The notes: generated by a model from the letters alone, not told the origin. Shown: positions 45,009 to 53,242, numbered from the stretch's first letter. The stretch: 64,000 nt of DNA from Virgibacillus natechei (GCF_026013645.1 NZ_CP110224.1:1860001-1924000); one strand, 5' to 3'. Numbers and translations are program-made.

Positions 45009-45593
45009 TACCACTCTTTATAAAATTGTTCTAAAAATTTTATCATAAATTCATGTCGTTCGTAAGCAATTTCTTTTGCTGCTGTAGTGTGTAATCTATC
45101 TTTCAATTTGAATAACTTATCATAAAAATGTTGTATAGATGTATCATCCCCTGGTGTATCATAAATCAGCTGTCCTTTTGCCCCACCATATGCAAAAGTT
45201 CTAGCAATACCTATTGCACCTATCGCATCGATTCTATCTGCATCCTGTACAATCATTCCTTCAAGTGTCCTGGGGGTGTGTCCTTTACTGAACGAAACCT
45301 CTTTGATAGCTGCTTGAATATCGAGTATTTCTCCAAGGTATGTTAATAGATTCTAAGAAGCTACACATGTCTTCTATGGCACGAACGGGATTGGAAAACA
45401 GCTTCGGATCTCCAATATCATGAATCCATGCAGCAGATTCTGTTATAAAAATATCTGCTGGTTCCTTTATTGCAATTTCTTTAGCTATTCTTGTTACGCG
45501 TTTCATATGAAAATAATCATGACCAGTAGAATCATCGTGAAAATGCTTGTATACATATTCTTCTATAGCTTGTAATTGTTTCTTTTTGTCCAT
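45008..45593 (-). pseudogene. HD-domain phosphohydrolase interrupted by a frameshift
   Basis: The N-terminal part has HD motifs (STGHDYFHMKRVTRIAKEI and AAWIHDIGDPK), the C-terminal part [22 protein letters not shown]; together they match the roughly 200-residue YpgQ/YedJ family. One frame runs from ATG 45593 to near 45330. There the coding sense moves to another frame ([17 protein letters not shown]) and continues to 45008. A single-base indel around 45325-45341 explains it; either a pseudogene or a sequence error. Its ATG overlaps the fhs stop (TAATG), so it would be translationally coupled to fhs. Confidence 0.8.
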
Positions 45594-47266
45594 TAAAATA
45601 AACCAACAACTTTACCTTCTTTGGTTACATTCATATTAAGTGCGGCAGGCTTGGCAGGTAAGCCTGGCATTGTCATAACATCTCCAGTTAAAACGATCAT
45701 AAAGCCAGCACCTATTGAAGGCTTAACCTCTCTAATGGTTATAGTAAATCCTGTTGGTCTACCTGTAAGTGTTGGGTTATCAGATAGTGAATATTGAGTT
45801 TTTGCCATGCAAATTGGCAAATCCCCCCACCCTTTTTCTGTATAAAATGTTACTTGCTCTTTCGCTTTAGGAGTTAACTCTATATCATCAGCACCGTAAA
45901 CTTTTTGAGCAATTTTTCTCATTTTTGATTCTAACGTTTCTTCCAATTTATAAAGGTGGTTAAACTCTTTATTATTATTTTCTTCTGTTTTCGCTATAAC
46001 TTGTTCAGCTAAATGAGTCCCGCCTGCTCCCCCATTTTCCCAAACATCGGTTAATGCTGTATCAATATCTCTTGATTCACACCATGTTTGAATTAAGTCG
46101 GTTTCAGCTAATGTATCTGTTGGAAATTTGTTAAGCGCAACGACAAATGGTAAACCAAATGACTCGATTGTTTCGATGTGTTTTTTTAAGTTTTCCATGC
46201 CAGCGTTTAATGCATCAAGATTTTCTTCTTTCAAATTATCTTTCATAACTCCTCCATGCATTTTTAAAGCGCGAACAGTAGCAACTATTACGACCGCATC
46301 CGTATCAAATTCACCAACTCGTGATTTAATATTAAAGAACTTCTCAGCACCCAAGTCTGCACCGAATCCTGCTTCTGTTACTACGTAATCTCCCAATTTA
46401 GCAGCTGTTTTTGTTGCCATAATGCTGTTACATCCATGTGCAATGTTGGCAAATGGCCCACCATGAATGATAGCAGGTGTATTTTCAATCGTTTGTACCA
46501 AATTAGGTTTAATCGCATCCTTCAATAATAAGGTTAACGCCCCTTCTACCTGTAAATCTTTAACTGTAATTGGTATATCTTCGTATGTGTATCCAATCAC
46601 AATTTTAGAGATTCTTAATTTAAGATCATCGAGACTAGTTGTTAAACATAATATGGCCATTATTTCTGAAGCAACTGTAATATTAAATCCGTCTTCTCTC
46701 GGAACTCCCCGTTTAGGCCCACCAAGCCCAACAACCGTTTGTCTCAATGCACGATCATTCATATCCATCACACGTTTCCAATCAATTCTACGGGGATCGA
46801 TATTCAACTCATTTCCACGATGAATATGATTATCAATCATTGCAGAAAGTGCATTATTGGCACTGGTTATAGCATGAAGATCACCGGTGAAATGTAAATT
46901 AATATCTTCCATCGGGAGTACTTGAGAATAGCCACCGCCCGCAGCTCCACCTTTCATTCCCATTACGGGGCCTAGGGATGGCTCACGTAGAGCAATAACC
47001 GATTTTTTGCCGATTTTATTTAGAGCTTGTCCAAGTCCAACAGTTACTGTAGACTTCCCTTCTCCAGCTGGAGTGGGATTAATAGAAGTTACTAATATTA
47101 CCTTTCCATTTGGTTTATCTTTGAGTTTGTCTATAAGCTGATCAGACAATTTTGCTTTAGAATGACCATGTGGCTCCCAATCTTCTTCATTTAATTGAAG
47201 ATTCTCAGCTATCTCTTGGATTGGTTTAAGCGTAGCTTGTTGAGCAATTTCAATATCTGTTTTCAT
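45593..47266 (-). CDS. fhs: formate-tetrahydrofolate ligase
   Basis: A 557-residue enzyme, the normal family length. Makes 10-formyl-tetrahydrofolate from formate, ATP and THF. The nucleotide loop [18 protein letters not shown] and [18 protein letters not shown] are conserved. It supplies one-carbon units to purine and thymidylate synthesis, connecting with thyA, dfrA and folE2 in the same window. The promoter lies in a 330-bp gap shared with the divergent cold shock gene; no THF riboswitch is seen. Confidence 0.97.
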   Translation of the reverse strand: MKTDIEIAQQATLKPIQEIAENLQLNEEDWEPHGHSKAKLSDQLIDKLKDKPNGKVILVTSINPTPAGEGKSTVTVGLGQALNKIGKKSVIALREPSLGPVMGMKGGAAGGGYSQVLPMEDINLHFTGDLHAITSANNALSAMIDNHIHRGNELNIDPRRIDWKRVMDMNDRALRQTVVGLGGPKRGVPREDGFNITVASEIMAILCLTTSLDDLKLRISKIVIGYTYEDIPITVKDLQVEGALTLLLKDAIKPNLVQTIENTPAIIHGGPFANIAHGCNSIMATKTAAKLGDYVVTEAGFGADLGAEKFFNIKSRVGEFDTDAVVIVATVRALKMHGGVMKDNLKEENLDALNAGMENLKKHIETIESFGLPFVVALNKFPTDTLAETDLIQTWCESRDIDTALTDVWENGGAGGTHLAEQVIAKTEENNNKEFNHLYKLEETLESKMRKIAQKVYGADDIELTPKAKEQVTFYTEKGWGDLPICMAKTQYSLSDNPTLTGRPTGFTITIREVKPSIGAGFMIVLTGDVMTMPGLPAKPAALNMNVTKEGKVVGLF

Positions 47267-47404
47267 ATCCAGTGCTCCCTTCTTGTTTTATCTACTAATA
47301 GTGTACATCTTCTTGTGCTTTATTTCACTTTTTTTAAAAGAATTTATTGAATAAATTTTATAGTATAAAAAATAAATTACTAACTAAAAATATATGTTAA
47401 TTTC

Positions 47405-47433
47405 TTGACTGAAGTAGGTAAATAAGCTATATT
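47405..47433 (+). promoter_or_regulatory. sigma-A promoter of the cold shock gene
   Basis: TTGACT at 47405-47410, a 17-base spacer and TATATT at 47428-47433. Transcription from about 47440 gives a leader of about 160 nt before ATG 47600, typical of cold-shock mRNAs whose leader acts as a thermosensor. A TTTCACGTGAAA palindrome lies at 47567-47578, just upstream of the ribosome site. The rest of 47267-47404 is AT-rich and must hold the fhs promoter. Confidence 0.7.
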
Positions 47434-47599
47434 AAGGACAAGCAAAGAAGATGCATGGAATCATTAGCGACAGGTAGCTTCTATAGAAGTGGATGTAGTA
47501 ATGATCCTAAACTTTTATAGGTGCTGCCTTTTTTGAAGTCCCATCTATCTACTTTGTATTAACACGTTTCACGTGAAAGTTTTTAGGAGGATTATTTAC

Positions 47600-47800
47600 A
47601 TGGAAAACGGAACAGTAAAATGGTTTAACGCAGAAAAGGGCTATGGCTTTATTCAATTGGAAGAAGGAAATGATGTTTTTGTACATTATTCAGCAATCCA
47701 AGAAGAAGGCTTCAAAACGTTAGAAGAAGGACAAGAAGTTTCTTTTGAAATTGTTGAAGGCGATCGTGGTCCTCAAGCAGCTAACGTAACAAAAAAATAA
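47600..47800 (+). CDS. cold shock protein (CspB/CspD type)
   Basis: A 66-residue single-stranded nucleic acid-binding OB fold. RNP1 (KGYGFIQL) and RNP2 (VFVHYSAIQ) are intact; the start is [16 protein letters not shown]. It acts as an RNA chaperone and antiterminator. ATG 47600 has AGGAGG 10 bases upstream; the frame is open for nine codons before it, but that is the leader. A terminator follows. Confidence 0.96.
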   Translation: MENGTVKWFNAEKGYGFIQLEEGNDVFVHYSAIQEEGFKTLEEGQEVSFEIVEGDRGPQAANVTKK

Positions 47801-47823
47801 CGCAGTAAATATAGAATTGATAT

Positions 47824-47855
47824 AAACGGCAATCTTAGCGGATTGCCGTTTTTTT
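47824..47855 (+). terminator. rho-independent terminator of the cold shock gene
   Basis: AAACGGCAATC (47824-47834) pairs with GATTGCCGTTT (47841-47851), then Ts to 47855. A repeat element begins five bases later. Confidence 0.9.
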
Positions 47856-47860
47856 GTTTG

Positions 47861-48305
47861 CATAGGAAACTATAGAATTTAAAAGCTGTGGATAACTTAT
47901 TTGCCGAAATATCCACGTCCAGCTCCAGCGCCCAGCAACTATCAAACTTCACACTCCTCCACTACGATAAAGAAGACTTGCCGATTGGCTCCGCCAGAGG
48001 CTTAGTCGCACTTATACCCTTGTGGTGAAAGTCAACATAGACTCACTTGGTTTAAGGAAGGCCGACTAAAACCGGGCTTGCGCTCAGGCGTCGGCATACC
48101 CCTATGAAGGGGCATGTTTCCTTTTCGCTTTCCAAGCATAAGATTCACTTTGACTTTCGCCACTACTGGCGATAAGTCAAGTTCATCTAATCTCATTGCG
48201 GGGTGGAAGTTCAACTAAAATCGCCACTTTGCGTGGCAACGTTGAACCACCCGCAGCGCTGAGCGCAGTTTGTACGTTGCTAAACGGGCGCTTGCGCTTT
48301 TGTTC
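47861..48305 (-). repeat. structured interspersed repeat, copy A (445 bp)
   Basis: Minus-strand orientation: the left end GAACAAAAGCGCAAGCGCC is at 48305 and the right end CTATAGTTTCCTATG finishes at 47861. It shares both ends with copies B and C. Relative to B it carries about 240 bp of extra internal hairpins, including GCGGGTGG...CCACCCCGC enclosing GCCAC/GTGGC, and ATGCCCCT/AGGGGTAT. It encodes nothing recognisable. A consensus DnaA box TTATCCACA is at 47887-47895. It resembles the small non-coding repeats common in Bacillaceae (bcr-like). Confidence 0.8.
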
Positions 48306-48365
48306 TTGTAAAACTTTGTTCAACTTACTTATGTAAATAAGGAAGATTATCGTTATAGGTTCGTT

Positions 48366-48483
48366 CCCAAAAAGGTCGACTCCGTACACAAAGCTTCAGA
48401 AGCACAATATATGGTGAATGTCAATCCGTGATATTGACATTCACCATATATTGTATGTAACCACCTGATCTGGCCTTTTTGGG
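48366..48483. repeat. nested inverted repeats downstream of the PKS operon
   Basis: Outer arms CCCAAAAAGG (48366-48375) and CCTTTTTGGG (48474-48483) enclose a perfect 22-bp inverted repeat: 48404-48425 and 48433-48454, beginning ACAATATATGGTGAATGTCA, with a 7-base loop. It may terminate the minus-strand operon, but no T-tract follows the inner stem; it could instead be a small palindromic mobile element. Confidence 0.7.
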
Positions 48484-48529
48484 CGAGAAACGTTATAGAC
48501 TTCTTTAACGAATGCAAAGTTTTCTAATT

Positions 48530-49045
48530 TTAATCTGAAAATTTTTCTGCTAAAGCTTTTTGCTCTTTTGGTATTCTTACTGTTAACAAGAGGATGTGCA
48601 ATAGTGGAAATACAATGGCTGTTACATATGCACCCAATAGTAAAGGAATAACCAATAGTTCAATTCCGACAATAATGTAATTGGGGTGGTTCACATATTT
48701 ATATGGTCCCTCTTTAACTAAGGAAAAGTGCGGGGATATGATGATTTTTGTGTTCCAAAATCTACCTAGCGTTCGGATGCACCAGATTCTTATTATTTGA
48801 GTGAAAATAAATAAAGAAAGTAAAATGTAGTTAATTTTCAAATTTGACACATCACGCATCCATATTTCCATTAATATAGAGACAAAAAACAAAACATGGA
48901 GGATAATAAAGAGTTTATAATGTTCTTTGCCCCTTTCGATTCCACCTCTAGCTTTCATCCAATTTTCATTTCTTCTTGCAATGATTAATTCAATTAATCG
49001 TTGGCAAATGATAATACTTAGTAAAACCCACATGAATAAAGGCAT
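48530..49045 (-). CDS. bpsB: isoprenylcysteine carboxyl methyltransferase-like alkylpyrone methyltransferase (YpbQ/BpsB)
   Basis: A 171-residue integral membrane methyltransferase of the ICMT family. Four to five hydrophobic helices and the SAM-binding C-terminal core GPYKYVNHPNYIIVGIELL are visible. In B. subtilis the homologue methylates the alkylpyrones made by the adjacent type III polyketide synthase. GTG 49057 overlaps the synthase, but ATG 49045 with GGAGTGG upstream fits better. It is two bases after the synthase stop, so the two are one operon. Confidence 0.9.
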   Translation of the reverse strand: MPLFMWVLLSIIICQRLIELIIARRNENWMKARGGIERGKEHYKLFIILHVLFFVSILMEIWMRDVSNLKINYILLSLFIFTQIIRIWCIRTLGRFWNTKIIISPHFSLVKEGPYKYVNHPNYIIVGIELLVIPLLLGAYVTAIVFPLLHILLLTVRIPKEQKALAEKFSD

Positions 49046-49047
49046 TA

Positions 49048-50133
49048 TTAATTCCACTCCAATAATAATAGTTCTGAACTAAAGCCTGGACCTAAAGCAG
49101 ATAATATACTTAGTTCATTACGATTAGTATTTTCTTTCATTGCTTCATAGAGCACATAAAAAACCGTAGCGGAAGACATATTTCCATGGTTTCTAAGCAC
49201 TTTATAAGAATTAGAAAACTTCATACTCGAACTTTCTATTACATCCTCCATTGCGTTCAATACTTTTTTTCCGCCTGGATGTGCAATAAATGAATGAATC
49301 ATTTTTTCATTCAATCCTAACTCTCGCATAAATGCATGAATGTGGCCATCCCAAAAAGAATTAACCATTGCAGGAATGCTTTTGGAGAATATGACTTCTA
49401 AGCCACTGTTGTTGATATTCCACCCCATAACTGATGTACTGTTCTTTTTTGTTAACGAACTACTACGACGTATTTTTGGTGTATTCCTTTTGCGGTACGA
49501 AAGAAATGGTGATTTCTCTCCAATAGCTAAAACAGCACTAATACCGTCACCAAAAAGAGCACTACCGATTAAATTGCTTTTTTTCATATCTTCTTTTTGA
49601 AAGGTTAAACTACATAGCTCACAGCATACAATTAAAGCAGTTTTTTCTGGATGGGCAGCAATCCAATCAAATGCTCGTGACAATCCGATAGCTCCACCTG
49701 CACATCCCAACCCCCATAGTGGCATTCGACTTGTACGTTCACTAAAAGGCCGCTCGTTAAGCAGATGTACTTCCATGGATGGTGTTGCAATTCCTGTACT
49801 CGATACAAAAATAATCATGTCTACAGCTTCATAAGGTATATCCTCTGTTAGGAATTCCTGATTTGATAAACAGTGATCAACAGCTTGTAGCATATGTTTC
49901 TTGGCAAACGTTTGATAAAGGTCATTTTTTTCCTTAAATGTGTGGCTCTCCTTTAACCACTTCTTATCTACTACGAATTGCCTGTTGTCTATTTCTGCAT
50001 TATCAAATACAGGTAGTAATCTATTAACTCGTTTTGTAGAATGGGAAAACACATCTAATACTAATTCCTTTACCTCGTCTTGTGATAAATTATTTTTGGG
50101 AATGCTAAGACCAACAGAACCAATGAAAGCCAT
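49048..50133 (-). CDS. bcsA: type III polyketide synthase (chalcone synthase-like, BcsA/BpsA)
   Basis: A 361-residue thiolase-fold homodimeric synthase. The catalytic triad is visible: C144 in WGLGCAGGAIG, H285 in FIAHPGGKK and N318 in RNHGNMSSAT. From long-chain acyl-CoA and malonyl-CoA, such enzymes make alkylpyrones in the membrane. In B. subtilis the same gene pair lies near dynA; here it is about 19 kb away, flanked by repeats and a tnpB remnant. Confidence 0.95.
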   Translation of the reverse strand: MAFIGSVGLSIPKNNLSQDEVKELVLDVFSHSTKRVNRLLPVFDNAEIDNRQFVVDKKWLKESHTFKEKNDLYQTFAKKHMLQAVDHCLSNQEFLTEDIPYEAVDMIIFVSSTGIATPSMEVHLLNERPFSERTSRMPLWGLGCAGGAIGLSRAFDWIAAHPEKTALIVCCELCSLTFQKEDMKKSNLIGSALFGDGISAVLAIGEKSPFLSYRKRNTPKIRRSSSLTKKNSTSVMGWNINNSGLEVIFSKSIPAMVNSFWDGHIHAFMRELGLNEKMIHSFIAHPGGKKVLNAMEDVIESSSMKFSNSYKVLRNHGNMSSATVFYVLYEAMKENTNRNELSILSALGPGFSSELLLLEWN

Positions 50134-50192
50134 GAAATCACCTTTTTATGTCATATTGTTTTTCTTTTTCAGACTTATAGATTATATAGCTC

Positions 50193-50344
50193 GGTGAACC
50201 TCTCCGCCTAAATCAAAGATTTTGATGAAGTTTCCCTATTTAGGGACGATGGCTTTGCTCTATTGAACCGAGTCTTACATCATCTCCCAGGGCTTTGTTT
50301 TATACTGTTCGGATTGACCTTGCCCTACAGTCGAAACAATTTAT
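50193..50344 (-). ncRNA. probable omega RNA (reRNA) 3' part of a TnpB element
   Basis: Downstream of the tnpB remnant on the same strand. It is GC-richer than its surroundings, with compact hairpins such as TCCCTATTTAGGGA (50233-50246) and AAATC-AAA-GATTT. It ends GGCGGAGAGGTTCACC at 50193. TnpB omega RNAs overlap the tnpB 3' end and finish with a conserved stem plus a GGTTCA-like end just before the guide. The guide would then be the ~20 bases 50192-50173. This is inference from position and form. Confidence 0.45.
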
Positions 50345-50845
50345 TTATGTAGTTGGATACAAACCCGTGAAATCCAGTCCAACCTTTTCGATACATAGGA
50401 AACTATAGAATTTAAATGCTGGGGATAACTTATATACTGGAATAGCCACGTCCAGCTCCAGCGCCCAGCAACTATCAAACTTCACACTCCTCCACTACGA
50501 TAAGTCAACATCGACTTACTTCGTTCGTCGTGTTTCCTTTATCTCATTGCGGAATGCTCCAGTTTGTACGTTGCTAAACGGGCGCTTGCGCTTTTGTTCG
50601 ATATTGATGGCAGCATTATGGTCGCGATCTAAAACTGTCCCGCATGAACTGCATACATGCGTGCGAACGGACAGAGACTTTTTCACACGATTCTCGCAGC
50701 CAGAACAGCCTTGACCCGTATAATGCGGTTTAATTCTTACAAGTTCTCCACCATTGTTTTTACATTTGTATTCGAGCTTATTACAAAAAGGACCCCAGCC
50801 AGCGTCATGAATCAAGTTTGCCAGATAGTTTGGATTTAAATCATC
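50345..50845 (-). pseudogene. tnpB: 5'-truncated tnpB (IS200/IS605 OrfB) interrupted by a repeat
   Basis: Only the C-terminal third remains: LIHDAGWGPFCNKLEYKCKN, then zinc-finger pairs CSGC and CSSC, and the RuvC-III motif DRDHNAAINI. The frame is closed upstream by TAA at 50846-50848, so the RuvC-I and -II parts are lost and the protein is inactive. After AAINI the repeat copy B is inserted. Skipping it, the frame continues EKVGLDFTGLYPTT and stops at 50345, a normal TnpB end. No tnpA is nearby. A DNA-guided nuclease of a transposon in its active form. Confidence 0.85.
50394..50598 (-). mobile_element. structured interspersed repeat, copy B, inserted in tnpB (205 bp)
   Basis: Short form of the repeat family. 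It is flanked by a 5-bp direct duplication CGATA (50389-50393 and 50599-50603). Removing the element and one CGATA restores the tnpB reading frame, so it is a genuine insertion. The left end is AACAAAAGCGC, the right end CTATAGTTTCCTATG; no terminal inverted repeats and no coding capacity. The DnaA-like box is mutated here (TTATCCCCA, 50420-50428). Confidence 0.85.
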
Positions 50846-51306
50846 TTAGTCCCATCTTTACTAATTTCCAACGGATTTTTCATTTTTCCATACCGATATC
50901 AACCAGTCTGTCAATAAACTGTAATTATTATTCAATATGATTTCTTCAAAGTTATGCTCCTTTGAAAAATGATACAGTTGGGCTGCGTACATCTAGCCTA
51001 ATACATAGGAATTTTGCGATTTCGTTATTAATTTCCTTCACATTCAACCAATATCCTTTGAATTACTCTATCATGTGTAGGATCTTTTAAACGATCAATA
51101 AAATACTTCATTTTTCTGATGTCTCAATTTGATGTCGTTTCGTTTTTCTGCGAGGAATCCAACAACTTCAGACCGTTGATTGATGCCGCTTTTTGGTGTT
51201 TTCGTTCGAATGTCTCATTAGATTAACAAGGGAGATTCCTGATAAGAGCTGAGTTCTTTTAACAATGCTTTAAAGTCCTTTTCATTTAAGTGGGTATCGT
51301 TCAAAT
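50846..51306. other. 461-bp degenerate region between tnpB remnant and rlmL
   Basis: On the minus strand several short coding-like pieces in different frames occur: MYAAQLYHFSKEHNFEEI (50861-50992), MKYFIDRLKDPTHDRV (51028-51111) and NLNDTHLNEKDFKALLKEL just after the rlmL stop, the last closed by two stops. They suggest one or more decayed genes. No family is recognised. Confidence 0.35.
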
Positions 51307-52443
51307 TTAATCCTGCCTGCTTTTACGCCCAAAATATTGATAATAATCAGTCTGAATAAATCCGTTAAAAAGCTTTCTTTTCTTGGTAGCCTGCTGACCG
51401 TATTGTTTTTCAAACCCTTCGAACGCAGTTAAAATATAAACACTCCAAGTTGGGTGGTCTTTCATTACATTGCCAAGTTCTCTGTATATAGTTGCTACCG
51501 CCTCTTTATCCCCTATTCGTTGTCCATAAGGTGGATTACCTATCACATATCCATTTTTATTTCGAATAAATAAGTCCTTAACCTGCATTTGCTTCCACGT
51601 TATTAAATCTCCTAAGCCTGCTTCAACTGCATTTTCATTTGCAATCTTTACTAAATTATAATCAATATCTGACCCAGTGATATCTAGCTTTTGATCGTAA
51701 TTTGCCTTTTCTTCTACTTCTTCGTAAGCAGCTTCCCAATGCTTATTCTTAATAAGCGGCCAATCCTCACAAGCAAATTCACGATTAAAACCAGGTGCTA
51801 TATTTTGGCCTATCAAAGCTGCTTCGATTGCAATCGTACCAGAGCCGCAAAAAGGATCTATTAAAGGATGATCAGGTTTCCAATTTGTAAGCATCACTAA
51901 AGCAGCTGCCATCGTTTCTTTTAAAGGCGCTTCCCCTTGGCCAATGCGATAGCCTCTTTTATGTAGACCAGTACCAGACGTATCAATGGTAAGTGTTGCT
52001 ATATCCTTAAGTATGGATACTTCGACTTTGTATAACGGTCCAGATTCGGGCATTTTAGAGGCCAATCCATATTTAAGTTTCAGTCGTTCAGCTATTGCCT
52101 TTTTAACGATTGACTGGCAATCCGGGACACTATATAACTGGGACTTTACAGATTTACCACTAACTGGAAATTGTCCCTCTTCTGCTATAAAATCTTCCCA
52201 TGGAAGGGATTTAGTTGATTCAAATAATTCATCAAATGTGGTTGCAGTAAACGCTCCGATACGTAATCTGACACGATCTGCTGTACGAAGCCATAAATTG
52301 CAACGTGGAATTGCTGATATAGGTGCCTCGAATAGTACTCTTCCATTCTCTACGGTAGCTTCATATCCTAACTGTTTTACTTCATTAGCAACTACAGACT
52401 CTAGACCCATAGCAGCTGTTGCGATTAGAGTTACGTTCTTCAT
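51307..52443 (-). CDS. rlmL: 23S rRNA guanine-N2 methyltransferase RlmL/YpsC (THUMP domain)
   Basis: A 378-residue RNA methyltransferase. The N-terminal THUMP region (residues about 45-155) is followed by a Rossmann SAM domain with DPFCGSGTIAIEAAL and the catalytic GNPPYG. It is the monofunctional YpsC form, without the extra C-terminal RlmK domain. gpsB, rnpB and this gene follow each other on the minus strand, as in B. subtilis; here the repeat copy C has been inserted between rnpB and rlmL. Confidence 0.94.
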   Translation of the reverse strand: MKNVTLIATAAMGLESVVANEVKQLGYEATVENGRVLFEAPISAIPRCNLWLRTADRVRLRIGAFTATTFDELFESTKSLPWEDFIAEEGQFPVSGKSVKSQLYSVPDCQSIVKKAIAERLKLKYGLASKMPESGPLYKVEVSILKDIATLTIDTSGTGLHKRGYRIGQGEAPLKETMAAALVMLTNWKPDHPLIDPFCGSGTIAIEAALIGQNIAPGFNREFACEDWPLIKNKHWEAAYEEVEEKANYDQKLDITGSDIDYNLVKIANENAVEAGLGDLITWKQMQVKDLFIRNKNGYVIGNPPYGQRIGDKEAVATIYRELGNVMKDHPTWSVYILTAFEGFEKQYGQQATKKRKLFNGFIQTDYYQYFGRKSRQD

Positions 52444-52540
52444 ATAACTTTTCCCTTCACTTCTAGATTAAATTAGCTTAAGTTTATCATATCCTAAACC
52501 AAAAACTAAAAACATATCCTTCTAAATTAAAAAATTCACA

Positions 52541-53195
52541 GAACAAAGCGCCCGTTTAGCAACGTACAAACTGCGCTCAACGCTGCGGGTGGTTCAACGT
52601 TGCCACGCAAAGTGGCGGTTTTAGTTGAACTTCCACCCCGCAATGAGATTAGATTCACTTTGACTTATCTCCAATAATGGAGAAAGTCAAAGTGAATCTT
52701 ATGCTTGGAAAGCGAAAAGGAAACATGCCCCTTCATCGGGGTATGCTGACGCCTGAGCGCAAGCCCGGTTTTAGTCGGCCTTCCTTAAACCAAGTGAGTC
52801 GATGTTGACTTTCACCACAAGGGTATAAGTGCGACTAAGCCTCTGGCAGAGCCAATCGGCAAGTCTTCTTTTCACCCACAGGGCATAAGTGCGACTTTAC
52901 TTCTGCCTACGCCTGCCGGCTTGGCAATCAGTAAGTCTTCTTTTCACCCACAGGGCATAAGTGCGACTTTACTTCTGCCTGCGCCTGCCGGCTTGGCAAT
53001 CAGTAAGTCTTCTTTTCACCCACAGGGCATAAGTGCGACTTTACTTCTGCCTGCGCCTGCCGGCTTGGCAATCAGTAAGTCTTCTTTATCGTAGTGGAGG
53101 AGTGTGAAGTTTGATAGTTGCTGTGCGCTGGAGCTGGACGTGGCTATTCCAGTATACAAGTTATCCACAGCTTTTAAATTCTATAGTTTCCTATG
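52541..53195 (+). repeat. structured interspersed repeat, copy C (655 bp), with tandem expansion
   Basis: Plus orientation: GAACAAAGCGCCCG at 52541 to CTATAGTTTCCTATG at 53195. Largely colinear with copy A (inverted relative to it), including the GCGGGTGG/CCACCCCGC stem-loop and a long hairpin GATTCACTTTGACTT/AAGTCAAAGTGAATC (from 52652). It adds three 72-bp tandem units at 52861-53076. A consensus DnaA box TTATCCACA is at 53161-53169. It lies between the rlmL start and the rnpB terminator. Confidence 0.85.
52861..53076. repeat. three 72-bp tandem repeats inside copy C
   Basis: Units begin AAGTCTTCTTTTCACCCACA at 52861, 52933 and 53005 with exactly 72-base spacing, nearly identical (CTACGCC in the first, CTGCGCC in the others). 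A diverged unit, also present in copy A, precedes them. Each unit holds the self-complementary AAGTGCGACTT. Confidence 0.92.
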
Positions 53196-53200
53196 CAATG

Positions 53201-53228
53201 AAAAAAACCTTGCTATATAGCAAGGTTT
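53201..53228 (-). terminator. terminator of rnpB
   Basis: On the minus strand AAACCTTGCTA pairs with TAGCAAGGTTT, then a run of seven Ts (A-run 53201-53207 on the plus strand). Confidence 0.9.
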
Positions 53229-53242
53229 GCCTTTTACAGTAT

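Noticed and set aside
47267-47404. Possible THF or purine riboswitch ahead of fhs
   Set aside because: The leader is short and AT-rich with no conserved aptamer core.
48183-48389. Open frame containing KRKRPFSNVQT, resembling the tail of the tnpB frame
   Set aside because: This peptide is read from the interspersed repeat (copy A), which also entered tnpB; it is not a TnpB sequence or a gene.
50516-50815. Complete 99-residue zinc-finger protein
   Set aside because: The last 25 residues come from the inserted repeat; the rest is the truncated C-terminus of TnpB, so it is annotated as a pseudogene.
52861-53076. Possible CRISPR array
   Set aside because: The 72-bp units are contiguous and identical, with no unique spacers; no cas gene is present.
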